The notes below the pieces were generated by a model, which did not search any database, had not been told where the DNA came from, and saw only the letters and a list, made by a program, of their open reading frames with translations. DNA of 64,000 nucleotides from Mycolicibacterium sp. P9-22. Its GTDB lineage: Bacteria; Actinomycetota; Actinomycetes; Mycobacteriales; Mycobacteriaceae. This document shows, piece after piece, positions 16,328-24,271 of the stretch (the first letter of the stretch is position 1; the number at the start of each line of letters is the position of its first letter). The position numbers and the translations under genes were made by a program. The stretch spans positions 124,001 to 188,000 of the forward strand of contig NZ_NPKP01000012.1 of NCBI RefSeq assembly GCF_008329585.1. Direction: 5' to 3'.

Positions 16328-17599
16328 ATGGCCATTGAACTGAACCAAATTTGGGACTTTCCGATCAAGGAGTTCCACCCCTTCCCGCGCGCGCTGCTCG
16401 GTGTGGGCGCACACGACATCATCGGCGTGGAGGCCAAGAACCTCGGGTTCAAACGTGCCCTGCTGATGACCACCGGCCTGCGTGGCTCGGGCATCATCGA
16501 GGAACTCACCGGCAAGATCGAATACCAGGGTGTCGAGGTCGTGCTCTACGACAAGGTGGAGTCCAACCCCAAGGACTACAACGTCATGGAGGCCGCCGCG
16601 CTCTATCAGCAGGAGAAGTGCGACAGCATCATCTCCATCGGCGGTGGCTCAAGCCATGACGCCGCCAAGGGTGCCCGTGTGGTAATCGCGCATGACGGCC
16701 GCAATATCAACGAGTTCGAGGGCTTCGCCAAGTCCACCAATAAGGAGAACCCGCCGCATATCGCGGTGTCCACCACGGCCGGAACGGGTTCGGAAACGTC
16801 GTGGGCCTACGTCATCACCGACACCTCGGATATGGAACACCCACACAAATGGGTGGGCTTCGACGAGGCCACCATCGTCACACTGGCCATCGACGATCCG
16901 CTGCTGTACTACACCTGCCCGCAGCACTTCACCGCCTACTGCGGCTTCGACGTGCTCGCGCACGGCAGCGAGCCCTTCGTGTCCCGGCTGGACTTCGCGC
17001 CGTCGCTCGGAAATGCCTTGTACTCAGTGGAACTCGTCGCCAAGAACCTGCGCGAGGCGGTGTTCGAGCCGCGTAACCTCAAGGCCCGCGAAGGCATGAT
17101 GAATGCGCAGTACATCGCCGGGCAGGCGTTCAACTCCGGTGGTCTGGGGATCGTGCACTCGATCAGCCACGCCGTCAGCGCCTTCTTCGACAGCCACCAC
17201 GGCCTGAACAACGCCATCGCGCTGCCCCGGGTGTGGGAGTACAACCTGCCCGCGCGCTACGAGCGCTACGCGCAGCTGGCCACCGCGATGGGCGTCGACA
17301 CCCGCAACATGACCACCGTGCAGGCTGCCGATGCCGCCGTCGAAGCGGCGATCCGGCTCTCGCAGGACGTCGGTATCCCGGACAACTTCTCCGCCGTCCG
17401 CACCGACTCGTATGACAAGAACCGGATGAACACCGGGAAGTACTCCGGCCGCGGTGACGCGATCTTGGGTGACGACAAGACCGTGCTGGCGATCTCGGAG
17501 CACATCCAGGACGACTGGTGCACCCCGGGCAACCCACGCGAGGTGACCGTCGGATCGATGATTCCCGTTGTCGGGCACGCGATCAACGACACCTACTGA
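16328..17599 (+). CDS. mno: NDMA-dependent methanol dehydrogenase (MDO)
   Basis: Oxidises methanol and other short alcohols. The 423-residue protein is an iron-type (group III) alcohol dehydrogenase: nucleotide-binding SIGGGSSHDAAKG, STTAGTGSETS, and metal ligands in FDVLAHGSEP and GIVHSISHAVSAF...SHHGLNN. It matches the actinobacterial methanol:NDMA oxidoreductase in length, in the start MAIELNQIWDFPIKEFHPF, and in context. The family keeps NAD(H) tightly bound and needs an external acceptor, in mycobacteria attributed to mycofactocin. The start has AAGGAG upstream. Neighbours are a MoxR-VWA pair, a second alcohol dehydrogenase and mnoSR. Confidence 0.92.
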   Translation: MAIELNQIWDFPIKEFHPFPRALLGVGAHDIIGVEAKNLGFKRALLMTTGLRGSGIIEELTGKIEYQGVEVVLYDKVESNPKDYNVMEAAALYQQEKCDSIISIGGGSSHDAAKGARVVIAHDGRNINEFEGFAKSTNKENPPHIAVSTTAGTGSETSWAYVITDTSDMEHPHKWVGFDEATIVTLAIDDPLLYYTCPQHFTAYCGFDVLAHGSEPFVSRLDFAPSLGNALYSVELVAKNLREAVFEPRNLKAREGMMNAQYIAGQAFNSGGLGIVHSISHAVSAFFDSHHGLNNAIALPRVWEYNLPARYERYAQLATAMGVDTRNMTTVQAADAAVEAAIRLSQDVGIPDNFSAVRTDSYDKNRMNTGKYSGRGDAILGDDKTVLAISEHIQDDWCTPGNPREVTVGSMIPVVGHAINDTY

Positions 17600-17621
17600 T
17601 CCCGCGGGTGAGGAGGCCGCT

Positions 17622-18596
17622 GTGACCACTGCACACATCCACCCGCGCGATGACCCGATGACGTTCGCCACCGCAACAGAACTCGCCGACGCACTGCGCG
17701 AGCAGGATTATGTCGTCGACGACGATCTGGCCACCGTGGTGCATCTGGCCACCGCGCTGGACCGCCCGCTGCTGCTCGAAGGCCCGGCGGGGGTCGGCAA
17801 GACCGAACTGGCCAAGGCGCTCGCCGCGGCGGGTGGCCGGAGACTGATCCGGCTGCAGTGCTACGAGGGGCTCGACGACAACCGGGTGCTCTACGAATGG
17901 GACTACGCCAAACAGCTACTGCATGTGCAGATGATGCGGGACAAGGCAATCGAGGCAGTCGACCTCTACACCGAGGAGTTCCTCTCGGTGCGGCCACTGC
18001 TGGAATCGGTGCTTTCCGAACAGCCGGTGGTACTGCTGATCGACGAGGTGGACCGCACCGAGGAAGCCATGGAGGCGCTGCTGCTCGAGGTGCTGGCCGA
18101 ACGTCAGGTCACCATCCCCGAGATCGGCACCTTCGTGGCGCGGTCGGTGCCCTGGGTGGTGTTGACCTCCAACGACACCAGGGAGCTGTCGGCCGCCCTC
18201 AAACGCCGGTGCCTGCACTACCACCTGGGTTACCCCACCCCGCAACGGGAACGGGAGATCGTCGGGGTCCGCGCGCCGAGCGTGGAGCCCGCGGTGGTCG
18301 CCACCGTCGTCGAGCTGGCCCGCACGCTGCGCGAACTGCCGCTGCGCAAGAGCCCGTCGATCTCCGAGGTCATCGACGGGGCGAGAGCGGCCGCACTGCT
18401 CGGACAGGATGTCACCGACACGGTGTTGCTCGCGGCCCTGGTGAAATTCACCAGTGACCGCGATATCGCCTTGCGCCATCTCGGCGACATACCAGCACGT
18501 ACACCGGAAACGGTTGCCCCGGAACGGGTGACGGTAGCCTCCCGGCCGGCCAATACCACCACCTCGGCGTTCCGGGGCAGGGGCGGCAGGCAATGA
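17622..18596 (+). CDS. MoxR/CoxD-type AAA+ ATPase
   Basis: A 324-residue AAA+ protein with Walker A GPAGVGKT (residues 54-61), Walker B VVLLIDEVDR and sensor-1 VVLTSNDTREL. MoxR-type ATPases work with VWA proteins to activate or insert metal into oxidoreductases (for example CoxD-CoxE with CO dehydrogenase). GTG 17622 has AGGAGG 5 nt upstream; an upstream in-frame extension overlaps mno and lacks such a site. The gene starts 22 bp after mno and its stop overlaps the VWA gene as ATGA. This context strongly suggests it services the methanol dehydrogenase, though that is an inference. Confidence 0.88.
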   Translation: MTTAHIHPRDDPMTFATATELADALREQDYVVDDDLATVVHLATALDRPLLLEGPAGVGKTELAKALAAAGGRRLIRLQCYEGLDDNRVLYEWDYAKQLLHVQMMRDKAIEAVDLYTEEFLSVRPLLESVLSEQPVVLLIDEVDRTEEAMEALLLEVLAERQVTIPEIGTFVARSVPWVVLTSNDTRELSAALKRRCLHYHLGYPTPQREREIVGVRAPSVEPAVVATVVELARTLRELPLRKSPSISEVIDGARAAALLGQDVTDTVLLAALVKFTSDRDIALRHLGDIPARTPETVAPERVTVASRPANTTTSAFRGRGGRQ

Positions 18597-20101
18597 CCGC
18601 GTCGCAGATCCTGGACGCGGTCGCGGCAGCCTTCGGGCAGCTGCTGCGTCGCGCCGGGGTGGCGACCTCCCCGGCGGAGGTCATCGAGGTACGCCGGGTG
18701 CTGGGTCTGCTGGGCACCGCCGATCATGGCGGACTGCGGGCGGCGCTCCGCGCCACCTGCGCGAAATACCAACGCGAACAACGCGGATTCGACCGCGCCT
18801 TCGACGCCATGTTCGGCGGCCCGGGCACGGCTGATCAGGTACAGGGGGCGGGCCCGAGCCGTGCGCACACCGGCTCGGGCCTGCCCGACCAACTCGATGT
18901 CGACATGGACGATCTTCGACGAGAGAGCCTTGCGCGATACGCCGAGTACAACGAACGCGCCGCCGAGGTCGGCGACCACTTCGACACCCCGGAGGCGGAC
19001 AAGGGCTTCAACCCGCACAAGGACGATGACGATTTCAGCGTGACCGGTGCCGATGACCAGCTGACCGTGTCCGCCGAAGCCGACGGCGGGCGTCGCGGCG
19101 TGCGCTACACCGTCGAAGTGGACCGCGCCATGTCCAGTGTGGCCGGCGATCTCGCCGATTCGGTGACGCCCGTGGTGGCCGGCTCGCTGAGCTTCGACGA
19201 CCCGGACTCGATCTTGGCCTGGCTGGATGCCTACGACCCTACCCGCACCTACGGTGACTGCGCCGGTGAGGAGCCGCTCACCGCCGAGCAACTCGGTCAG
19301 TTGGCCCACGCCGTCGAGGGTTTCGTCGCGGCGCTGGCGCAGCGCAGTGGGCTCAGCTCCGAACCCGACTGCCCCGACGCGGGCGCGGAGGCCGCATTGG
19401 CCGCCGATATCGACCTGGCCTGCCACGAGGTGCTGCGCCGGATGCGCGGCGCGCCCCGGCCGCGGCCCCGGGAACGCGGCCGGGGCCGGCTCGATATGCG
19501 CCGCACCGTCCGGGCCAGCATGCGCACCGACGGTGTGCCCTTCCACCTGATGACACGCACCCCGCTGCCGGACCGGATCCGGCTGCTCGTCATCGCCGAC
19601 GTGTCGCTGTCGGTACGCCCTGTCACCGCGTTCACGCTGCGGTTGGCTCAGGCAATGCACCGGCGTGCGCACCGTTGCCGGGTGATGGCGTTCGTAAACC
19701 GTCCCGTCGACGTCACCGAGATCCTGCTGCGGGTCGGCGGCGACGGCGCCCTGGCCGCGGTGCTGGCCGAGGGGCAGCTGGATCTGCAGGCCAGCAGCGA
19801 CTACGGGCAGGTGTTCGGGGAGATGCTGGGCGGGCAGGCCGACGCGCTGGATTCCCGCACCGCGGTGCTGATCGTCGGCGACGGACGCAGCGGGGGACTG
19901 CCACCGGGGGTCGATCGGCTGCAGGCGCTGCGCCGCCGGGTGCACCGGCTGGCCTGGATCACCCCCGAACCGCAGCGCTACTGGCCGCAGGCCACCTGCG
20001 CCATGCCGGACTACGCGCAGGTATGCGATCACGTGGTGGTGGCAGGCGATGCCGAGGCCCTGACGGCGAAGGCGGCCGAGCTGGCACACGCCCTCTCGTG
20101 A
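18593..20101 (+). CDS. CoxE-like VWA domain protein
   Basis: A 502-residue protein. The N-terminal half is charged, with no recognised domain and an acidic centre (about residues 100-165). The C-terminal part is a VWA domain with the MIDAS motif DVSLS at 336-340 (RLLVIADVSLSV) and VLIVGDGRSGG further on. Preceding it is an Arg/Pro-rich linker (about 285-300). It is the usual partner of the MoxR ATPase encoded just upstream; the ATGA overlap indicates coupled translation. Probably a soluble adaptor that presents the target enzyme, here most plausibly the methanol dehydrogenase, to the ATPase. Confidence 0.85.
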   Translation: MTASQILDAVAAAFGQLLRRAGVATSPAEVIEVRRVLGLLGTADHGGLRAALRATCAKYQREQRGFDRAFDAMFGGPGTADQVQGAGPSRAHTGSGLPDQLDVDMDDLRRESLARYAEYNERAAEVGDHFDTPEADKGFNPHKDDDDFSVTGADDQLTVSAEADGGRRGVRYTVEVDRAMSSVAGDLADSVTPVVAGSLSFDDPDSILAWLDAYDPTRTYGDCAGEEPLTAEQLGQLAHAVEGFVAALAQRSGLSSEPDCPDAGAEAALAADIDLACHEVLRRMRGAPRPRPRERGRGRLDMRRTVRASMRTDGVPFHLMTRTPLPDRIRLLVIADVSLSVRPVTAFTLRLAQAMHRRAHRCRVMAFVNRPVDVTEILLRVGGDGALAAVLAEGQLDLQASSDYGQVFGEMLGGQADALDSRTAVLIVGDGRSGGLPPGVDRLQALRRRVHRLAWITPEPQRYWPQATCAMPDYAQVCDHVVVAGDAEALTAKAAELAHALS

Positions 20102-20107
20102 AGGCGC

Positions 20108-20129
20108 CACCTACCCGATCGGGTAGGTG
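20108..20129. promoter_or_regulatory. 22-bp perfect palindrome, candidate MnoR site
   Basis: CACCTACCCGA followed directly by its reverse complement TCGGGTAGGTG. It starts 7 bp after the VWA stop codon. It is the most symmetrical of three related sites in this region and its centre is 54-55 bp upstream of a possible -10 (TAGGCT, 20173-20178) of the alcohol dehydrogenase gene. With no loop and no T-run it is a poor terminator. Confidence 0.6.
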
Positions 20130-20217
20130 AAAGCCTGTCCACCTGCACATTGGCCGGGTCTGTGCGGACACGTAGGCTGGCCATGTTACGTGCGTCACAC
20201 AGCAGGGAGGTCGTGAG

Positions 20218-21372
20218 GTGCCCACCCGGCTGCTCAAATTCCACGCCCCCGAGATCGTCTTCGGAATCGACTCGATGGCCGAGGCGGCGCACTCCGCGCT
20301 CCGACTCGGCGGCCAGCGTCCGCTGCTGGTCACCGACCCCGGTCTGATCGAGGCGGGCTGGGTGGATGAACTGGTCGACCATCTGCGTGACCAGGGCGTG
20401 CAGGCCCAGGTGTGGAGCGCGCTCACCCCCAATCCCAAGGATCACGAAATCACTGCCGGGCACGAGTTCTACCGGTCGCGCGGCTGTGATGTCCTGATCG
20501 CGCTGGGCGGCGGTTCGGTGATCGATGCCGCCAAGGGCATCGCGATCCTGGCCGCCAACGGCGGTGACATCCTGGACTACGAGGGTGTCGACAAGGCCAC
20601 CATGCCGATCCCGCCGCTGGTGGTGCTGCCGTCGACCTCGGGCACCGGCGCCGATGTCTCGCAGTTCTGCATCGTCACCGACACCACCCGCAACACCAAG
20701 ATCACCATCCTGGGGCGAGCCCTGGTCCCCGATATCACCGTCATCGACCCGCGACTGCTCACCACCATGCCGGAATGGCTCAACGCCGCAACGGGATTGG
20801 ATGCGTTGACGCACGGCATCGAAGCCTTCGTGTCACTCGGGCACAACCAGCTCACCGATCACCACGCGCTGCGAGCGGTGGTGATGGTGAGCGAGAACCT
20901 GGTCACCACCATCGAACGACCACGTGCGATGGACGCCCGGGTGCTGATGGCTCAGGCCGCTCTGGAGGCCGGGCTCGCCTTCACCAACGCCATCCTGGGT
21001 GCCGCCCACGCGATGAGCCATCAGGTCGGCGGTTTACTCGACCTGCCGCACGGTGTCATCAACGGTGTGCTGCTGCCGCATGTGGTGCGGTTCAACGCCG
21101 AGGCCGACCCGGCCCCGTTCGCCGTCATCGCGGCCAATCTCGGTATCGCCGACACAGGAGCGCCGGAGCTGGAATCCGCGCTGGCCCTGGCCGATCATCT
21201 GGAGCAACTGGCGCAGAAGGTCGGAGTGCCGCGCGGGCTGGCCGAACTCGGCGTGCATGACACCGACGTACCGGTGCTGGCGCGCAATGCGATGGCCGAT
21301 GCGTGCATCACCACCAACCCCCGCGCTGCCGACGAAGCACAGCTGCGCGCGCTGTTCCGGGCGGCGATGTGA
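20218..21372 (+). CDS. ErcA-like iron-containing alcohol dehydrogenase
   Basis: A 384-residue group III alcohol dehydrogenase: ALGGGSVIDAAKGIA, PSTSGTGADVSQF, and metal ligands in GLDALTHGIEAF, GAAHAMSHQVGG and LPHGVING. It is not a close copy of mno; it resembles the ErcA type, which in Pseudomonas sits beside a sensor kinase and has been linked to regulation of alcohol oxidation. Here too it directly precedes, and overlaps by 4 bp, a sensor kinase gene. It may oxidise a diol or other alcohol, or act as a sensing component. GTG 20218 has GGGAGG at 20205-20210. Confidence 0.85.
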   Translation: MPTRLLKFHAPEIVFGIDSMAEAAHSALRLGGQRPLLVTDPGLIEAGWVDELVDHLRDQGVQAQVWSALTPNPKDHEITAGHEFYRSRGCDVLIALGGGSVIDAAKGIAILAANGGDILDYEGVDKATMPIPPLVVLPSTSGTGADVSQFCIVTDTTRNTKITILGRALVPDITVIDPRLLTTMPEWLNAATGLDALTHGIEAFVSLGHNQLTDHHALRAVVMVSENLVTTIERPRAMDARVLMAQAALEAGLAFTNAILGAAHAMSHQVGGLLDLPHGVINGVLLPHVVRFNAEADPAPFAVIAANLGIADTGAPELESALALADHLEQLAQKVGVPRGLAELGVHDTDVPVLARNAMADACITTNPRAADEAQLRALFRAAM

Positions 21373-22694
21373 GGCCCGCACCGGATCTGGAGCGGCTCAC
21401 CGGGGTGCGCTCCGGCAAGCCGACGTTCTATCCGGAGTTCCGGGTTGCGGCCCAGCGCACCGAACGCGTCATCGCCGCGCTCGACGCAATCTCGCGCGCC
21501 CTGGTGCAGACCGTGAACGGCCCGGAGAAGCTGGTGCGGGCGGCCGCCGAGGCCGCCAGGGTCCATCTCGGAGCCGAGTGGGTGCTGCTCGCGCTCGCCG
21601 ATGGTGCGCTGCCTGAGGCGCGACCACGCCACCTCATCCTGGACTCCGAGGGCCACCCATACTCGTTCGAAGACCATTCCGGCGCAACGTATCCGGTGCC
21701 GCACCTGCCCGACGCCGTGCTCAACCGGCTCAACGACATCCTGCGTGGGCAGCTGGCCCAGTTCCGGTTGCCCGTCATCGAGCCGCACCACGCCCACGTT
21801 CCCATCGAACTGGACGGCGGCGTGATCGGCGCTTTCGCGGCATGGACGCCGAGCCACCGCACACTGGACAGCACCGACGAGACGGTGATGCGCATCCTCT
21901 CCAGCCAGACGGCCGTCGCGCTGCACAACTGCGAGCTGTTCCAGCGCTCCCAGGCGTTACTGGCGCAGTCCCAGGCGCGCAACGCCGAGCTGCAGGCCAC
22001 CCAACGCGAACTGGGTGCCGCCCAGCGGCATCAGGTGCTCGACAACGAGCGGCACCGCATCGCGCGCGAGCTGCACGACAGCGTCACGCAGACGGTGTTG
22101 TCGGCCGGTATGCAGATCGAGGTGTGCCGCAGTGAGATCGGCGCGCAGGCAGACAATGCCGAGCTGGTCGAGCGCTTGGACATGGCCAAGACGCTGACCC
22201 GTTCGGCGACCGAGCAGCTGCGCTCGGCGATCTATGCGCTCAATCATCCCGAGGATGCCGGCCGCTCCAGTCTTCCGGAGCTGCTGGCTCAGCTGGCCAC
22301 CGTGCACATGCCCGAAGACCTGCGGGTGACGCTCAAATTGGAAGGGGCCGTGACGGAGTTGCCCAGTGCTGTCGAACACGCGCTGCTGCGGGTGGCCGGC
22401 GAGGCGCTGTTCAACGCGGCGATGCACGGCAAGGGCAGCCGGGCGATCCTGCGGTTGCAGCACCGGGCCGCCGCGGTGGTGTTGTCCATCGCCGACGACG
22501 GCTGCGGTGATCCGGAGAAACTGCGGCTGATGCTGCGGATGGCCGATGTCACCGATGTCGACGGTCACCACCGCGGCCTGGCCAATATGCTTGCCCGCTG
22601 CCGCGAACACGGCGGATCGCTTGCGGTACAACGCTCCCGAATCGGCGGGGTGCGGGTGGTCGCCACCATTCCCAGGGAACGGAGCCCACGATGA
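21369..22694 (+). CDS. mnoS: Sensor histidine kinase (MnoS)
   Basis: A 441-residue soluble kinase. Residues about 30-190 form a GAF domain; then a coiled-coil stretch (about 190-225), a HisKA_3 dimerisation domain with phospho-acceptor His236 (RIARELHDSVTQT), and an ATPase domain with SIADDGCGD and GLANMLARCREHGG. No membrane helix is seen, so the signal is probably intracellular. GTG 21369 overlaps the stop of the alcohol dehydrogenase; the open frame upstream of it is within that gene. Family knowledge: the MnoS-MnoR pair controls mno in M. smegmatis; the assignment here rests on this gene order and domain layout. Confidence 0.82.
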   Translation: MRPAPDLERLTGVRSGKPTFYPEFRVAAQRTERVIAALDAISRALVQTVNGPEKLVRAAAEAARVHLGAEWVLLALADGALPEARPRHLILDSEGHPYSFEDHSGATYPVPHLPDAVLNRLNDILRGQLAQFRLPVIEPHHAHVPIELDGGVIGAFAAWTPSHRTLDSTDETVMRILSSQTAVALHNCELFQRSQALLAQSQARNAELQATQRELGAAQRHQVLDNERHRIARELHDSVTQTVLSAGMQIEVCRSEIGAQADNAELVERLDMAKTLTRSATEQLRSAIYALNHPEDAGRSSLPELLAQLATVHMPEDLRVTLKLEGAVTELPSAVEHALLRVAGEALFNAAMHGKGSRAILRLQHRAAAVVLSIADDGCGDPEKLRLMLRMADVTDVDGHHRGLANMLARCREHGGSLAVQRSRIGGVRVVATIPRERSPR

Positions 22695-23326
22695 CGATCC
22701 AGCTGGCACTGGTCGACGATCACGCGATCCTGCGGCAAGGGCTGCGGTCGCTGCTGGAACGCGAGGACGATCTGGTGGTCGTCGGAGAGGCCTCGACCGA
22801 GCCGGAAGCCGAGGCCATGGTGTCGGCGGTGCATCCCGATGTCGTCCTGCTCGACCTGAAACTCTCGGCGGGCTCGGACTTCGAGGGACTGTCGTTGTGC
22901 ACCAAGCTTTCCGCAGCGCACCCCGAGCTCGGGCTGCTGGTGCTGACGACCTTCCTGGACGAGGATCTGGTGGTGCGGGCGGTGCACGCCGGGGCCAGAG
23001 GCTACGTGGTCAAGGACGTCGACACCACCGAACTGGTCCGGGCGATCCGCGCCATCTCGGCGGGGGAGAGCGCCTTCGATTCGCGCAGTGCCGCAGCGGT
23101 GGTGCGTTCGCTCAGCGGTCGCACCGAACGCCGTGAACAACTCACCGACCGTGAACTGGAAGTGCTGCGACTGCTCGCGGCGGGCCTGTCCAACAGTAAA
23201 ATCGGTGAAAAGCTGTTCATCTCCGCAACCACCGCGAAGTTCCATGTCAGCAACATCATGCGCAAGCTGGATGTGAGCCGCCGGGCCGAAGCGGTGTACG
23301 CGGCGAGCAAGCGCGGGCTGATCTAG
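22691..23326 (+). CDS. mnoR: NarL-family response regulator (MnoR)
   Basis: A 211-residue regulator: receiver domain with phospho-acceptor Asp55 (VVLLDLKLS) and conserved Lys in YVVKDVD, then a LuxR-type helix-turn-helix (LTDRELEVLRLLAAG ... KFHVSNIMRKLDVSRR). The ATG overlaps the mnoS stop as ATGA, so kinase and regulator are made together. Its likely targets carry the CTACCCGATCGGGTAG motif found upstream of mno, the alcohol dehydrogenase operon (which includes mnoSR itself, giving autoregulation) and mftM. Its TAG stop overlaps the TAG stop of the convergent gene. Confidence 0.83.
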   Translation: MTIQLALVDDHAILRQGLRSLLEREDDLVVVGEASTEPEAEAMVSAVHPDVVLLDLKLSAGSDFEGLSLCTKLSAAHPELGLLVLTTFLDEDLVVRAVHAGARGYVVKDVDTTELVRAIRAISAGESAFDSRSAAAVVRSLSGRTERREQLTDRELEVLRLLAAGLSNSKIGEKLFISATTAKFHVSNIMRKLDVSRRAEAVYAASKRGLI

Positions 23327-24183
23327 ACCCTGTCCAGCACCAGCCAGCCGCCGTGGTGCTCGAAGGCGGTGGCGCGTACACCGGGGAAGCGAGCGCCCAG
23401 CTCGCGCAGCGTCGCCATGTCGAACGTGCGCACATGCCCGTAGCACGCCTGCGGCTCATCCTCGAACGGCACCGCGACCACCACGCGTCGACGGGCCAGC
23501 CGTAACGCCTCGGCCAGCACGGCATCGCCGGTGTCGGGATCGAGGTGCTCCAGCAGATGCAGTGCGGTGACGGTGTCAGCCGCGCCGTCGGGTCGCGGAA
23601 CCTGGGCGGCGTCGCAGGCGACGGTGCGCAACGGCAGGCCCATCCGCGAACTCATGCGCGCAAGCAGATCCATCGTCGGCGCACTCAGATCGGTCGCCGT
23701 CACCTCATAGCCCAGCCGGCTCATGCGCAGCGGGAAGAACCCGAAACACGAGCCGAGATCGAGCAGCCAGGGCCCGGTCACCAGAGCGGCCGCCCGCCGG
23801 TGGATCGTGGCGAACGCGCTCTGCCCGGATGCCAGCGCATCCATGGAGTTGCGGTAGAAGCGCGACCACGCCTCGAGCCCGCCGGGGACCGTGGTGCGCA
23901 CGATCCCGGTGAACACCGATTCGAAATCCTGCTGACCCAGCAGTATTTCGCCGAGGTGTTCGGTCAGCAGAACCGCCAGGGTGTCGGACAGTTCGTCGGG
24001 GGTCAGGTCATGTTCGACGGTGAGTACTCCGCCGCGGCGGTCGGCACCCAACCTCGGTCTGTCCGGATGCTCCCGGTGGGTTCCGGTCCGTCGTCGCACC
24101 CGCACCGCCGCGGTGCGCCACACGCCACCGGGTACCCGGCACAGCGGGTCGATCTCGGCCGGCCGCACGGTGGTGACTGTCAT
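23323..24183 (-). CDS. mftM: MftM, mycofactocin glycan methyltransferase
   Basis: A 286-residue class I SAM methyltransferase: LLDLGSCFGFFPLRMSRLG (SAM loop), VTATDLSAPTMDLL and VTALHLLEHLDPD. The N-terminal part (DPLCRVPGGVWRTAAVRVRRR) and overall layout match what I remember of MftM, which methylates the oligoglucose chain of mycofactocin in M. smegmatis. Placement beside mno and mnoSR fits, since mycofactocin is the electron acceptor of Mno. ATG 24183 has no clear ribosome site, but TAGCGT lies 8 nt upstream, so it may be nearly leaderless. Convergent with mnoR: both genes end in the same CTAG. A generic methyltransferase is the alternative. Confidence 0.7.
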   Translation of the reverse strand: MTVTTVRPAEIDPLCRVPGGVWRTAAVRVRRRTGTHREHPDRPRLGADRRGGVLTVEHDLTPDELSDTLAVLLTEHLGEILLGQQDFESVFTGIVRTTVPGGLEAWSRFYRNSMDALASGQSAFATIHRRAAALVTGPWLLDLGSCFGFFPLRMSRLGYEVTATDLSAPTMDLLARMSSRMGLPLRTVACDAAQVPRPDGAADTVTALHLLEHLDPDTGDAVLAEALRLARRRVVVAVPFEDEPQACYGHVRTFDMATLRELGARFPGVRATAFEHHGGWLVLDRV

Positions 24184-24191
24184 GGTGGACA

Positions 24192-24197
24192 ACGCTA
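24192..24197 (-). promoter_or_regulatory. Candidate -10 box of mftM
   Basis: TAGCGT read on the minus strand, 8 nt before ATG 24183. Together with the palindrome centred 53-54 bp upstream it forms a layout almost identical to that of the alcohol dehydrogenase promoter (54-55 bp). Confidence 0.4.
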
Positions 24198-24233
24198 TTC
24201 AAGAACAGCCGTCCATGCGCGAGCCGAAAGGTC

Positions 24234-24258
24234 GGTAGTTGACTACCCGATCGGCCAG
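24234..24258. promoter_or_regulatory. Candidate MnoR site upstream of mftM, composite palindrome
   Basis: CTACCCGATCGGCCAG at 24243-24258 shares 14 of 16 positions with the symmetric core seen at 20111-20126. Partly overlapping it, GGTAGT (24234-24239) and ACTACC (24242-24247) form a second inverted repeat, so two regulator dimers might bind side by side. It lies in the 88-bp gap upstream of mftM. Confidence 0.5.
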
Positions 24259-24271
24259 TATTCGCCGTGGT

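Noticed and set aside
20108..20129. Palindrome as a rho-independent terminator of the VWA gene
   Set aside because: It has no loop and no T-run, and related copies occur upstream of two other genes of the same function, so a protein-binding site is more likely.
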